DNA of 64,000 nucleotides from CBDFGQ01 sp965247295 (GTDB lineage: Bacteria; Chloroflexota; Dehalococcoidia; Lucifugimonadales; JAGWBF01). Position 1 is the first letter of the stretch. Each line of letters begins with the position of its first letter. Where the stretch lies: positions 620,001-684,000 of the forward strand of contig CBDFGQ010000008.1 in NCBI GenBank assembly GCA_965247295.1, written 5' to 3'. The notes under the pieces are model-generated. The model worked only from the letters and a program-made list of their open reading frames with translations, did no database searches and was not told the DNA's origin. Both the position numbers and the translations under genes were made by a program. Below, in pieces: positions 56,246-64,000 of the stretch.

Positions 56246-57664
56246 CTAGCTGTACTGGTATTCCCCTGTTGCGACGATCAGTTGCAGCATCTCGCCAACC
56301 CTCGTGGCAAACTGACTGCGTTCTGCTTCGGTGTCGCGCCGCAGCTCGCCACCACTCTTGGCGTGTTCTATCAGCGACTTACGGCTCTCGTCGAAGATCT
56401 CCACGGGCCCGATCAGGTCCAGGCAGCCGTCCACAAACGCATCGTGAGACATGACCGACTTGTCAGCGCTCATCCGGTCGACGATCAGCCTGACCCCGGG
56501 CAGTTCCAGGTTGCCAACCTGGTCCGCGACGAAGTTAATGCGCTCCACCAGCGTGCCGCTGTCTATCCACTCCCTGCCGGTGTGCCAGCCTTCCACGGTG
56601 GGCGGGTTCAACAGATCCTGCCCCATGAAGGTGGTCTCCGCCATGATCGGGAACAGGCCCGGCTTCACCTCGGCATGGTCCTTGACCAGCCTCATCGTAC
56701 CTATCACAACATCGGCCGGGCTCTTTATCTTGGCGAAGCGCGACTTCTTGAAGAAGTGGGAGTTGAACATGGTCCGGAGAACGCTTCGTATCTCGTAGTT
56801 GCTATCGACGAAGGATTTCTCCAGGGCCTTGATAGCCTCAATGTCCCGCGGCGGTGTATCCTTCCAGGCGGGTACCTGGGGCTCGTCGGCCACGAAGTAG
56901 TTGTACAGGTGACGAGCGATAAACCGGGCCGTGGCCGGCTCTCTCACGATAATGTCAACGATGTCCTCCCCGTTCCAGGCTCCTTGCTGTCCAAGGAAGG
57001 TCTTTTCGCCATCATCGTGGTCCGCCGGGTCGTAACGGAACCGCCATACGCTCCGCCCATAGGGGAAGACGGGCAAGGTAGGCTCTAAGTTCCAGCCCGT
57101 GAAGGCGTTGGAGGCCGCCTTTACGTCGTCCTCGGAATAGTTATCCTTCCCATCCATACCTACGCCCAGGGAGAACAGCTCCAACAGCTCACGGCCGAAG
57201 TTCTCGTTGATACTCCCCTTGTGGTTTTCGACGTTGTCCAGGAAGTACACCATGGTTGGATGCCTGGATAGCTCCACCAGCAAGTCCTTCAAGCTGCCCA
57301 AGCCGTGCTTGCGGAACAGCTCGATGTAGACTGTCATCATTCGCCCGTGGTCCACTTTGGCAAATCCGGTGCAGAGCACCCCAGACCAGAATAGGGAGAT
57401 CTTCTCCTGGAGCGGCCTCTGGGTGTTGATCATCCTGTAGACCCAGTACTGCTGGTTGGACTGTATGCCCGCCAGCTCCCCGTACTCGGGCAGGTAACGC
57501 TCCATGAGGCGAAGGTCTACGTCAGGCTGGCCCGCCGGACTAATCAGCTCTTCCACCGTCGCCTCGTAGCCTTTGGCGACCCGGGCCTCAAGCTCATCAC
57601 GTGTTGCGCCAAAGCCGGCACGGCGCATCAAATGAGCCATCAGAACTATGTCATTGTCACCCAT
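56246..57664 (-). CDS. DUF1800 family protein, cassette 3
   Basis: This is the third DUF1800 paralogue: MGDNDIVLMAHLMRRAGFG, NENFGRELLELFSLGVG, NYSEDDVKAASNAFTGW, HDDGEKTFLGQQG, GEDIVDIIVREPATARFIA, PPTVEGWHTGREWIDSG. The ATG follows AAAGGGGGTTCAA. 472 residues. All three DUF1800 copies start with the same charged segment and share the motifs, with many differences between, so none is a recent duplicate of another. Confidence 0.92.
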   Translation of the reverse strand: MGDNDIVLMAHLMRRAGFGATRDELEARVAKGYEATVEELISPAGQPDVDLRLMERYLPEYGELAGIQSNQQYWVYRMINTQRPLQEKISLFWSGVLCTGFAKVDHGRMMTVYIELFRKHGLGSLKDLLVELSRHPTMVYFLDNVENHKGSINENFGRELLELFSLGVGMDGKDNYSEDDVKAASNAFTGWNLEPTLPVFPYGRSVWRFRYDPADHDDGEKTFLGQQGAWNGEDIVDIIVREPATARFIARHLYNYFVADEPQVPAWKDTPPRDIEAIKALEKSFVDSNYEIRSVLRTMFNSHFFKKSRFAKIKSPADVVIGTMRLVKDHAEVKPGLFPIMAETTFMGQDLLNPPTVEGWHTGREWIDSGTLVERINFVADQVGNLELPGVRLIVDRMSADKSVMSHDAFVDGCLDLIGPVEIFDESRKSLIEHAKSGGELRRDTEAERSQFATRVGEMLQLIVATGEYQYS

Positions 57665-57958
57665 TTGAACCCCCTTTCACTCCAACCAGAGATTCCCCCA
57701 TCATCTGATAACGATTCAACTTTACCCTAATACTTCTCTGACTTCTTGTCAACCAGTTATTTGAGATACCCGAACGAACAGAAAGGCGGACCTTGGGCCC
57801 AAGCTCCCCTCATGGAACTCGCTGGACTTCTGGACTCTCCGCTTGTGACGCCAGTTCTACCGGTTGTACAATGCGACCAACGTACGAAAGCGCCACTGTG
57901 GACAGCAGGGCGATTGGCGGGTCTTCCATCGGAAGCAGCACGAGGGAGGTGGGGCACC

Positions 57959-59200
57959 TTGAAGTTCGATCTACTGGTCTTGCCGACGATTCCGGGGACT
58001 CTAGAAGAGCGCGCTTCCCTGCGACCCATAGGACGGAACAATCAGCGCTACCAGCAGATGCTGGAAGAGATCCGCCGTATCGCCATCCTCGCCGACGAGA
58101 TGGGGATAGACGCCTTCTCTACCACCGAGCACCACTTCCATTCGGAGGGCTTCGAGGCGTCGGTGGCGCCACTTCTGCTCTACGCGGACCTGGCGGCCAG
58201 GACGCGGCGCATCAAGTTCGCCCCTCTGGGACTTGTGCTGCCATCCTGGGACCCCATTCGCTGCGCAGAGGAGCTGGCTATCCTGGACCACCTGACCCAG
58301 GGCCGGGTGATTGCAGGTTTCGCCCGTGGTTATCAGGACCGCTGGACGAACGTGCTGGGGCAGCAATACCACGTGACCGGCACACCCATGGACGGCTCGG
58401 AGGTAGACCTCCATAATCGAACGGTCTTCGAGGAGGTCTTCAAGATAATCAAGACGGCCTGGACCCAGGAAACCATCGAGTACCACAGCCCTTACTACTC
58501 CATTCCTCAGCCCTATGAGGAGGGGATAAGGCGGTGGCCCGCCAGGGATTGGACCGCCCGGTACGGTGCTCCCGACGAGATGGACGAGGAGGGGGTCATT
58601 CGTAGGGTGTGCGTCATCCCCAAGCCGTACCAGCAGCCCCATCCTCCTCTATGGCAGCCTTTCTCCGTGAGCGAGTCTACCATCCGATGGTGTGCCAAGG
58701 AGAACATCCTCCCCTGGATTCTAATCTCTTATCCCGAGACCTTCACCCAGCTATGTAGGGTATATCAGCAAGAGGCCGCTACTGTTGGGCGGGAGCTGAG
58801 GTTGGGCGAGGGCGTGGGCGCGGCCAGAGCCATCTCTATCGGGAGGACCTACGAGGAGGCCTTCGCCCTCGGGGTCAGATCGACGGGACTGGGCTTTCAC
58901 GCATATTTCGCGGGATTCGGTTTCCTGGAGGCCTTCCGCAACCCGGGCGAGGATAGCCCAAAGCCCCTCATGTTGCCCAGCCCAGAGGCCGTATACCAAC
59001 GCATGGTAGAGCACGACTTCGCACTCTGCGGCACCGTGGACGACGTTAAGCGGAAGATGGAGTCCATAGCCACGTGCTACGGTGCCGGCGAACTGGAATG
59101 GTTTAGCTGGGGTGTTCCCCAAGGGTTCTTGACCTGGGACGAGGTCCAGTGGCAGCTTGAGACCTTCGCCACCGACATCCTGCCCGAGTTCAAAGACTAG
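57959..59200 (+). CDS. Luciferase-like (LLM class) flavin-dependent oxidoreductase
   Basis: TTG 57959 is preceded by GAGGGAGGTGGGGCACC, a strong site, and gives the family start KFDLLVLPTIPGT. The upstream extension of the frame has no family similarity. Seen: ADEMGIDAFSTTEHHFHSEG, RIKFAPLGLVLPSWDP, AEELAILDHLTQGRVIAGFARGY (quoted in part: LDHLTQGRVIAGFARGY), and FALCGTVDDVKRKMES. These match FMN- or F420-dependent monooxygenases of the bacterial luciferase family. 413 residues, longer than the usual 330-350 by an insert around the acidic DWTARYGAPDEMDEEG. Substrate unknown. Confidence 0.87.
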   Translation: MKFDLLVLPTIPGTLEERASLRPIGRNNQRYQQMLEEIRRIAILADEMGIDAFSTTEHHFHSEGFEASVAPLLLYADLAARTRRIKFAPLGLVLPSWDPIRCAEELAILDHLTQGRVIAGFARGYQDRWTNVLGQQYHVTGTPMDGSEVDLHNRTVFEEVFKIIKTAWTQETIEYHSPYYSIPQPYEEGIRRWPARDWTARYGAPDEMDEEGVIRRVCVIPKPYQQPHPPLWQPFSVSESTIRWCAKENILPWILISYPETFTQLCRVYQQEAATVGRELRLGEGVGAARAISIGRTYEEAFALGVRSTGLGFHAYFAGFGFLEAFRNPGEDSPKPLMLPSPEAVYQRMVEHDFALCGTVDDVKRKMESIATCYGAGELEWFSWGVPQGFLTWDEVQWQLETFATDILPEFKD

Positions 59201-59479
59201 CCCTGGGTTAGATTGCCCAGTCTCCAGGGTTCGACACGCTGCTGGCTCATCTTGAGCCTGTTGAAAGATAAGGAATATGACTTTCCCAGCAGCTCCTGGG
59301 TTTTGGGATTCGCCTCTGATTACCGCCTGGCTGCTGTGATGCGTGCTAGAATTGTATAGTAAAGTAGGCTATGGGCGGATAACTAAGCGGCGCTAGCGTT
59401 AGAGAACTCGGTACGACTTATCGGAAACTTAACAGAAGTAGTACAGAGAAAATGCTGTTCGGGGAAGTAGGGTACAAGC

Positions 59480-60265
59480 ATGAAGGGTAATACTCCACCA
59501 GAGCAGTCTACGGGGTTGCGAAAATTGATCTGGGGGTCCCGGCAGGGCTCACGGCTCATCTTCCGACGTTTTATGCCCTCCCGCAGCCGTTGCAAGGTGT
59601 GCGGGGTACCCTTCCAGGGGGTATTTTCTCTTCCCTTTCTGATCATCCGGATACGGCCCTCCCGTAAAAATCCACACATGTGTACCATGTGATACGAGTT
59701 TTCTCCCCCGGGAGGGGAGCTGGCCAACATTTCGGTGGTGTTTGTGGATGTGAGAGGATTCACTGCGCTATCGGAAACGTTGCCACCTACGGAAGTAGTA
59801 GCGCGGCTGAACCGGTTTTATGACCTGGCCGCCCGGGTGGTGTTCGAACTAGACGGGACCTTAGACAAGATGGTTGGCGACCAGGTGATGGCATTTTTTG
59901 GCACGCCCTTCCGGGTCAACGACCACGCTCGACGGGCCGTACGGGCGGCGCTGGACATCGTTGCCGGAGTCGAGAAGTTGGTGGAGGACAGGGACTCGTT
60001 GCGCGTGGGCGGCGGTGTAGGCACTGGGGAGGCGTTCGTGGGCAACGTGGGCGAGGGAGAAATGCGGGACTTTACCCTCATCGGTGATGTGGTGAACACT
60101 ACCGCCCGGTTGCAGGCGGCGGCGGGGGCCGGCGAGGTCCTTGTGTTGGAGGAGACGTACGAGCCTATCGCCTCCGAGTTCCCCGACGCGCCGCAACGCA
60201 CGCTCGAGCTGAGGGGGAAAGAGGCACCTGTCGCTGTGCGGGTGTTGCGGCCAATGCACCCGTGA
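59480..60265 (+). CDS. Adenylate/guanylate cyclase with N-terminal zinc ribbon, UGA at a conserved Cys position
   Basis: From ATG 59480 the first 70 codons give CKVCGVPFQGVFSLPFLII, then NPHMCTM, TGA (59690-59692), then YEFSPPGG and the cyclase domain. Relatives have CxxC...CxxC there, so the TGA stands where the fourth Cys belongs. The cyclase part is complete: metal Asp in VVFVDVRGFTALSE, the substrate Lys and second Asp in LDKMVGDQVMAFFG, and TLIGDVVNTTARLQAA. A hairpin with SECIS-like geometry follows the TGA. If the UGA is not read, translation could restart at GTG 59735, but that start has no clear ribosome site and loses the zinc ribbon. 261 residues if read through. The IS1380 element lies just downstream. 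Confidence 0.75.
59693..59719 (+). promoter_or_regulatory. Candidate SECIS-like hairpin after the UGA codon
   Basis: CTCCCC (59703-59708) pairs perfectly with GGGGAG (59714-59719) around the loop CGGGA. The loop starts 17 bases after the UGA and has G as its second base, within the loose limits used for bacterial SECIS elements. A 6-base GC stem can arise by chance, so this is a candidate only. Confidence 0.3.
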
Positions 60266-60278
60266 TCGTAGGCCTTAA

Positions 60279-60297
60279 CCCGAATCCACCGAAGGAC
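60279..60297 (+). repeat. Left terminal inverted repeat of the IS1380-family element
   Basis: A 19-base repeat, identical to the reverse complement of 61965-61983. CTTAA lies immediately outside. Confidence 0.92.
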
Positions 60298-60536
60298 ACG
60301 GATGGACGGCGTGAGGGCAGCGGAAGGGGGTGGGTGAGGGAGCTACAGGGGAGATGGCCTGGGGTCTTGGGGTAGATGGGAGGCCGGCGGACGGTCTTCA
60401 GGCGCCGCACAGGGTCCCTAAGGCCCTATGCGGGAGTTGCGATGCGCGGGATGGCGAGAGGATACGCAGCAGGGGACTCTCGCGGACCGGGGTGGCGCGA
60501 GTTTGCGGGGACGTTGGGTCAGTTGCAGGCTGGCTG

Positions 60537-61862
60537 TCAGGCCGGGAATGGAATGGCTTGCAGGCGGGCCAAGGCGCGACTGAACTGGGTTTCCCAAGGC
60601 CAGCGCCGGGGGAGATGCAAAGTGAGGCGGCGCGCCGAGCGGGTGATCCGTCCCACCAGAGCGAAGACCTGCCGCCTGAGGGTCTTGGTGATCACGGTCC
60701 GCTCGCCCAGACCAATCCGCGCCGTCCAGCGGGCCAGGTTATGCGCCATCACCTGGACCGCCAGCCAGGCGCCGTTGGCGGCGAAGCGCCCCGACGGCAT
60801 GTGGTTCAGCCCGACGCCGTACTTGAGGTCGCGTATGGCGTTCTCGACCTCGGCGTGGCGGCGATGATCGGCCTCCAGTTCCAGCGTCTCCCCATCGCGG
60901 TCGGTGATGAAGGCGTGATAGCTGTATCTGGCGAAGAGGGCGAGCTGGGAACCGGGTGTCGGCTTCACCCGCCGGACAATGAGCCGCACCGGCGCGGCGT
61001 CCGACTTGGTCTGGAACGGGGTGTAAGTCGTCTCGGCGACATCGGCGGCGCCGTCCATCCAGTAGGGAATGGCAGTCCAGTCCTCCTCTGGTATCGCCTC
61101 GATCAGGTCCCGCAGGCTGGCGCGCTGGCGGATGGTGATAGAGAAGCGGACATCCATTTCCCGGCAGGCGGCAACGACAGTGTGGGCGTAGAAGCCGCTG
61201 TCGGCCCGCACCGTGAGTTGTCCCATGGCCCCGCCGTAGCGCACCCGCCCCACCGTCTCACGCAGGAAGTGGGCGGCGCCACGGGCGGTGTTGGCCCGGC
61301 CCTCGCGCAGCCGGGACATCAGCACCTCGCCGGTGCCGGCGGCAATGGCCAGCAGCGGGTGATAGCCGCGGGCGCCGGTATAGCCGTGGTGACGCGCTCC
61401 CTCCTTGGCCAGTCCATAGGTCTCGCAGATGGTCGAGTCCAGGTCGATGGTCAGGGGCGAGTCGCCGGGTCCGGCCCCAGCGGCCCAGGCCCGGGCCAAC
61501 AACTGGCGGCTCACGCGGTCAAGTTGACGGACATGCCCCCACCGGAAGCTGCGCAGGAAGGTCCCCAGGGTGGATGGCGCCTTGACCACGCAGCCTAGAA
61601 CACCGACCGTCCCACCAGCGCGCAGCGCATCGGCGTCGTCGATGCAGTCGCCGCCTGCCAGCGCGGAAGCGACCAGCGTCAGCATCTTGTCCCCAGTGTT
61701 CGCCCGTCCCGGCGCTCCGCCGAGGTCAAGGTGATGGTCGACGAGTTCCCGCAGGCCCAGGTGCCGGGCGAGGGTGGCCGGCAGGAGCAGGCCTGCATTG
61801 GCCACCAGGCGATGGTCGTCAAAGAGGATGCGGATACGGTCGGGTTTGTTCTGTGGCAGCAT
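60537..61862 (-). CDS. IS1380-family transposase
   Basis: The DDE-type transposase is intact: LTIDLDSTICETYGLAKEGA gives the first Asp, GYTGARGYHPLLAIAA is an IS1380 signature, LTVRADSGFYAHTVV the second Asp, and the later RHAEVENAIRDLKYGVGLN the Glu region. 441 residues. It sits inside the complete element described above, with ATG 61862 about 100 bases inside the right end. Since the ends and gene are whole the copy may still be mobile. Confidence 0.93.
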   Translation of the reverse strand: MLPQNKPDRIRILFDDHRLVANAGLLLPATLARHLGLRELVDHHLDLGGAPGRANTGDKMLTLVASALAGGDCIDDADALRAGGTVGVLGCVVKAPSTLGTFLRSFRWGHVRQLDRVSRQLLARAWAAGAGPGDSPLTIDLDSTICETYGLAKEGARHHGYTGARGYHPLLAIAAGTGEVLMSRLREGRANTARGAAHFLRETVGRVRYGGAMGQLTVRADSGFYAHTVVAACREMDVRFSITIRQRASLRDLIEAIPEEDWTAIPYWMDGAADVAETTYTPFQTKSDAAPVRLIVRRVKPTPGSQLALFARYSYHAFITDRDGETLELEADHRRHAEVENAIRDLKYGVGLNHMPSGRFAANGAWLAVQVMAHNLARWTARIGLGERTVITKTLRRQVFALVGRITRSARRLTLHLPRRWPWETQFSRALARLQAIPFPA

Positions 61863-61964
61863 CTATTGGGTGCTCCTTGTTTCCGGGCTGGTTTCTGTTC
61901 CAAAACCATTATCCCAGATTCAGAGGAGCACCCTCTAGCTTCTTCAAGGGCTGTCCCCAAGACC

Positions 61965-61983
61965 GTCCTTCGGTGGATTCGGG
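61965..61983 (-). repeat. Right terminal inverted repeat of the IS1380-family element
   Basis: A 19-base repeat, the reverse complement of 60279-60297. The second copy of CTTAA lies immediately outside. Confidence 0.92.
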
Positions 61984-62095
61984 CTTAATACCGAATGCTA
62001 GGCGCAATCGTCTTCCCAGTTGAATCCATGATAATTGGCGGACGAATTTTTGTGAGAAAGGTGGCCTGACGGTGCCTGTCGACAGCGGTGGAGAC

Positions 62096-62269
62096 ATGCG
62101 AATGCTGCCCCTCTGGGTGCAATGGTTATTCGCCATTGGGGGCATAGGACTCATAGTTATCGTATTCATAGCTCTTTGGAGCCGGCTCGGGAAGATCGAG
62201 AAACGGATAGGTCACCTGGAGGTCCGGCAGGGCGAATCCCCTCCGGAGGAGGAAACTCCATCCCGGTAG
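62096..62269 (+). CDS. Small single-span membrane protein
   Basis: ATG 62096 lies behind GGTGGAGAC. The 57-residue product has one hydrophobic segment (about residues 4-26, LWVQWLFAIGGIGLIVIVF) followed by a basic, then acidic tail (KIEKRIGHLEVRQGE). The pattern suits a short membrane-anchored protein facing the cytoplasm, but there is no family match and no linked operon. A GTG at 62072 is an alternative start. Confidence 0.4.
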   Translation: MRMLPLWVQWLFAIGGIGLIVIVFIALWSRLGKIEKRIGHLEVRQGESPPEEETPSR

Positions 62270-62278
62270 CTGTAGCCG

Positions 62279-62488
62279 GGTCCGTCTAATCCACGGATAA
62301 CTCAACTCGGTAGCCATCCTGTTGTTGAGCCATCTGGGGCACATCCGCTCGGAATCTCAGATCATATCCCATTAAGGCATCGTGAGGTAGAACCTCACTT
62401 CGGCGACAACATCTACCTCCCGGATGGCAAGTACACGGTTACCGTCGGCGTCGGTAGCGAGACCGCCATCGTCGAAATATCATTGTGA
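62279..62488 (+). pseudogene. C-terminal remnant of a periplasmic iron-transport-like protein
   Basis: The frame reads PHFGDNIYLPDGKYTVTVGV near its end, close to the C-terminal beta strands of periplasmic Fe/Cu-transport-associated proteins (P19/Tp34 type). It has no start codon or signal peptide, and an in-frame stop lies before 62279. The nearby IS insertion could have removed the rest. The family link rests on one short motif. Confidence 0.3.
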
Positions 62489-62544
62489 ACAGCGGTCAGG
62501 CTGGGGGCGCCATCGCCTGGAAACCGGAGCGAGAGAGGTAGGGT

Positions 62545-63186
62545 ATGTTCGACTGCCGGCAATGTCAGGGGATCGAGGAGTTCTTCGACCAGCGTGAGGC
62601 CCAACGCGACCTGGCCAGGTATCGCAAGCATGGCCCACACAAGACGACGCAGATGTTGATAGACGCAATGGTGGTGTGTGGAGTGGAGGGCCGTACGCTG
62701 CTGGATATTGGGGGAGGGATCGGCGCGATACAGCACGAACTCCTTAAGGCCGGGGTCAGGCGTTCCACCAGCGTTGATGCCTCGACGGCATATGTTCAGG
62801 CAGCAACTGAGGAGGCCCAGCGCCAGGGGCACTCCGACCGTATCGTGCACCGCCCCGGCGACTTCGTCGACATCGCACCCGACATCGAGCCGGCCGATAT
62901 CGTTACACTGGACAGGGCCATCTGCTGCTACCACGACGTGGAGAGCCTGGTGGACCTGTCCTCGAAACACGCCGCCAGAACCTATGGCCTGGTATACCCC
63001 CGCTACAATTGGGTCGGCAGGACTTTGATGCACCTCTTTAATTTCTACATGTGGCTACGACGGAACCCATTTCGCGTCTTTGCCCATCCCACGGCTGTTG
63101 TGGACGCCATAGTCCAGAAGAACGGACTCAAGCAGCGCTTCTGCCGGAAGACCCTCATTTGGCAGGTCGTGGTGTACACGCATTAG
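62545..63186 (+). CDS. SAM-dependent methyltransferase with N-terminal Cys motif
   Basis: ATG 62545 has GAGAGAGGTAGGGT upstream. CRQCQGIEEFFDQREAQRDL opens the protein, followed by TLLDIGGGIGAIQHELLKAG (SAM-binding loop), STSVDASTAYVQAA (acidic ribose-binding strand), and ADIVTLDRAICCYHDVESLV. This subgroup includes Mg-protoporphyrin O-methyltransferase relatives, but the core differs and no tetrapyrrole genes are near. 213 residues. A small-molecule O-methyltransferase is the best call. Confidence 0.82.
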   Translation: MFDCRQCQGIEEFFDQREAQRDLARYRKHGPHKTTQMLIDAMVVCGVEGRTLLDIGGGIGAIQHELLKAGVRRSTSVDASTAYVQAATEEAQRQGHSDRIVHRPGDFVDIAPDIEPADIVTLDRAICCYHDVESLVDLSSKHAARTYGLVYPRYNWVGRTLMHLFNFYMWLRRNPFRVFAHPTAVVDAIVQKNGLKQRFCRKTLIWQVVVYTH

Positions 63187-63195
63187 CTGACGGGA

Positions 63196-64000
63196 CTACG
63201 CCTCTATCGACCTGGGCTCGGCCTCATGCTGCTCCCGCAGTCCCCTAGACCTCTGCTCGAGGTCTGTCGACAGCTCGACAAGCCTGGCTATGTTTTGACG
63301 AGCAGACTCGATTCCTTCCTGCTTCACCCGGTCTGCCATATCCATGGCCTCCAAGAGGTCGTTATGGGCCTGGGTAATCTTCTCGACGGCGATCACGGGG
63401 CTGCTGTAGACATCGCCGATCTCCGCGGTGTGGCGCTTGATTGTCGCGGCATTGGCGACGATCAGGTTGCCGAGGAACTCTCGCGTCCGCTGGGTGGCTT
63501 CCAGCACCCTCTTCTGACGGGCAAGGGCAGCCTGAAGTGCCAGTCCGACCATTACTACGGTGGTACCCAGGGCCAGGGTCCGCTCCACCGACTGGCCCAG
63601 CCGGCTATTGTTCTGGCGGGTCATCTCGATGCTCACAAAGTACTGGATATGGACTTCCTCCATGGTGCGCAGGTCCTGGACCCTCATAGACACGTCGTGC
63701 AGGGCGTTACGGACTCTCTCGACTTTTAGAGTATCATCGGTGCGCTCGACCAGCACCTGAAGCTGCCCCATTATCAGCTCGCCCAGGTAGGCATTCTTTT
63801 GGATGGGCTGCTGCTGCGTTTCGACTTGCTCATATAGCTTTCTCAGCTCCAGGTTGTCCCTGGCTAACATGGCCCGCCCCTGCCGTAGTTTCACCTCCAA
63901 CACTTCAACCTGCTTTGAAACGGACTCGTAACGAATGGCTATCTTCTCCAGGACCCTCAAGACAGGCGTCAGCCTCTCGACAAAGGGGATCACACCGAAT
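63196..64000 (-). CDS. Toxic-anion-resistance TelA-like protein, N-terminus beyond the window
   Basis: The frame is open to the window end at 64000 and stops at 63196. It is mostly coiled coil, and the segments NAYLGELIMGQLQVLVERTD, VERVRNALHDVSMRVQDLRT, and EEVHIQYFVSIEMTRQNNSR match the core of the TelA/KlaA family (normally about 360-400 residues), which is linked to tellurite and envelope-stress resistance. At least 265 residues are seen, so the first third is missing. GTG 63993 is a possible internal start but is not preferred. Confidence 0.85.
   Translation of the reverse strand, partial: FGVIPFVERLTPVLRVLEKIAIRYESVSKQVEVLEVKLRQGRAMLARDNLELRKLYEQVETQQQPIQKNAYLGELIMGQLQVLVERTDDTLKVERVRNALHDVSMRVQDLRTMEEVHIQYFVSIEMTRQNNSRLGQSVERTLALGTTVVMVGLALQAALARQKRVLEATQRTREFLGNLIVANAATIKRHTAEIGDVYSSPVIAVEKITQAHNDLLEAMDMADRVKQEGIESARQNIARLVELSTDLEQRSRGLREQHEAEPRSIEA

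Larger units (their letters stand above)
60279..61983. mobile_element. IS1380-family insertion sequence, complete
   Basis: A 1,705-base element is bounded by perfect 19-base terminal inverted repeats CCCGAATCCACCGAAGGAC (60279-60297) and the complement at 61965-61983. It is flanked by a 5-base direct duplication CTTAA (60274-60278 and 61984-61988). It carries one transposase gene on the minus strand. The undamaged ends and duplication indicate a recent insertion. It lies 13 bases after the cyclase stop codon. Confidence 0.92.

Noticed and set aside
59201..59479. Gene between the luciferase-like and cyclase genes
   Set aside because: No frame with coding character. It holds only a short GTTCGACACGCTGCTGGC-type stretch that might be a dispersed repeat.

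Overview
The window looks like a chromosomal contig from an uncultured, moderately GC-rich bacterium. The gene mix fits Chloroflexota of the Dehalococcoidia/SAR202 type: CaiB/BaiF CoA-transferases, FAS1-like dehydratases, a luciferase-like oxidoreductase, repeated DUF1800/DUF1501 genes, type II glutamine synthetase, a T-box leader, and the ATP-grasp/alpha-E/transglutaminase set. This placement is an inference from gene content only. No rRNA, tRNA, CRISPR or prophage was seen.

Layout. 1-420: tail of a methyltransferase. 885-5242: phosphonate operon (phosphonoacetate hydrolase, PEP mutase, two-subunit phosphonopyruvate decarboxylase, AEP transaminase). 5568-6665: APH-fold kinase. 6854-14577: two convergent copies of a DUF1800-DUF1501-NHL cassette. 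14802-21831: T-box-controlled citramalate synthase, three CitE-like paralogues and an ADP-forming acyl-CoA synthetase. 22059-31480: a signalling and surface block with an FG-GAP repeat protein, a 1,506-codon Ser/Thr kinase carrying an extracellular C-type lectin domain, its PP2C phosphatase cut in two by an IS110 element, and an MMPL fragment. 31591-37099: membrane cupredoxin, glucose dehydrogenase, GH15 hydrolase, tandem DM13 protein. 37465-45581: nitrogen block with PII, transglutaminase, alpha-E, cNMP-domain ATP-grasp, GlnII, DUF1989 and amidase. 45855-47550: a cyclase-like protein and a decayed amidohydrolase. 47627-52646: acyl-CoA block with a double CoA-transferase and two FAS1-like dehydratases. 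52909-57664: GrpB protein and the third DUF1800-DUF1501-NHL cassette. 57959-64000: luciferase-like oxidoreductase, zinc-ribbon adenylate cyclase with an in-frame UGA, intact IS1380-family element, methyltransferase, TelA-like protein cut by the window edge.

The most unusual feature is the three-fold DUF1800-DUF1501-NHL cassette. All nine proteins lack obvious export signals, and I know of no established function for the set. Next come the lectin-receptor kinase with its disrupted phosphatase, the UGA at a zinc-ribbon Cys position followed by a SECIS-like hairpin, and the cyclic-nucleotide-domain/ATP-grasp system set between PII and glutamine synthetase.

Several genes carry single-base lesions: phosphonoacetate hydrolase, the FG-GAP protein, the IS110 transposase, the kinase and the cyclase. 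Assembly error and genuine decay cannot be told apart from this sequence alone.
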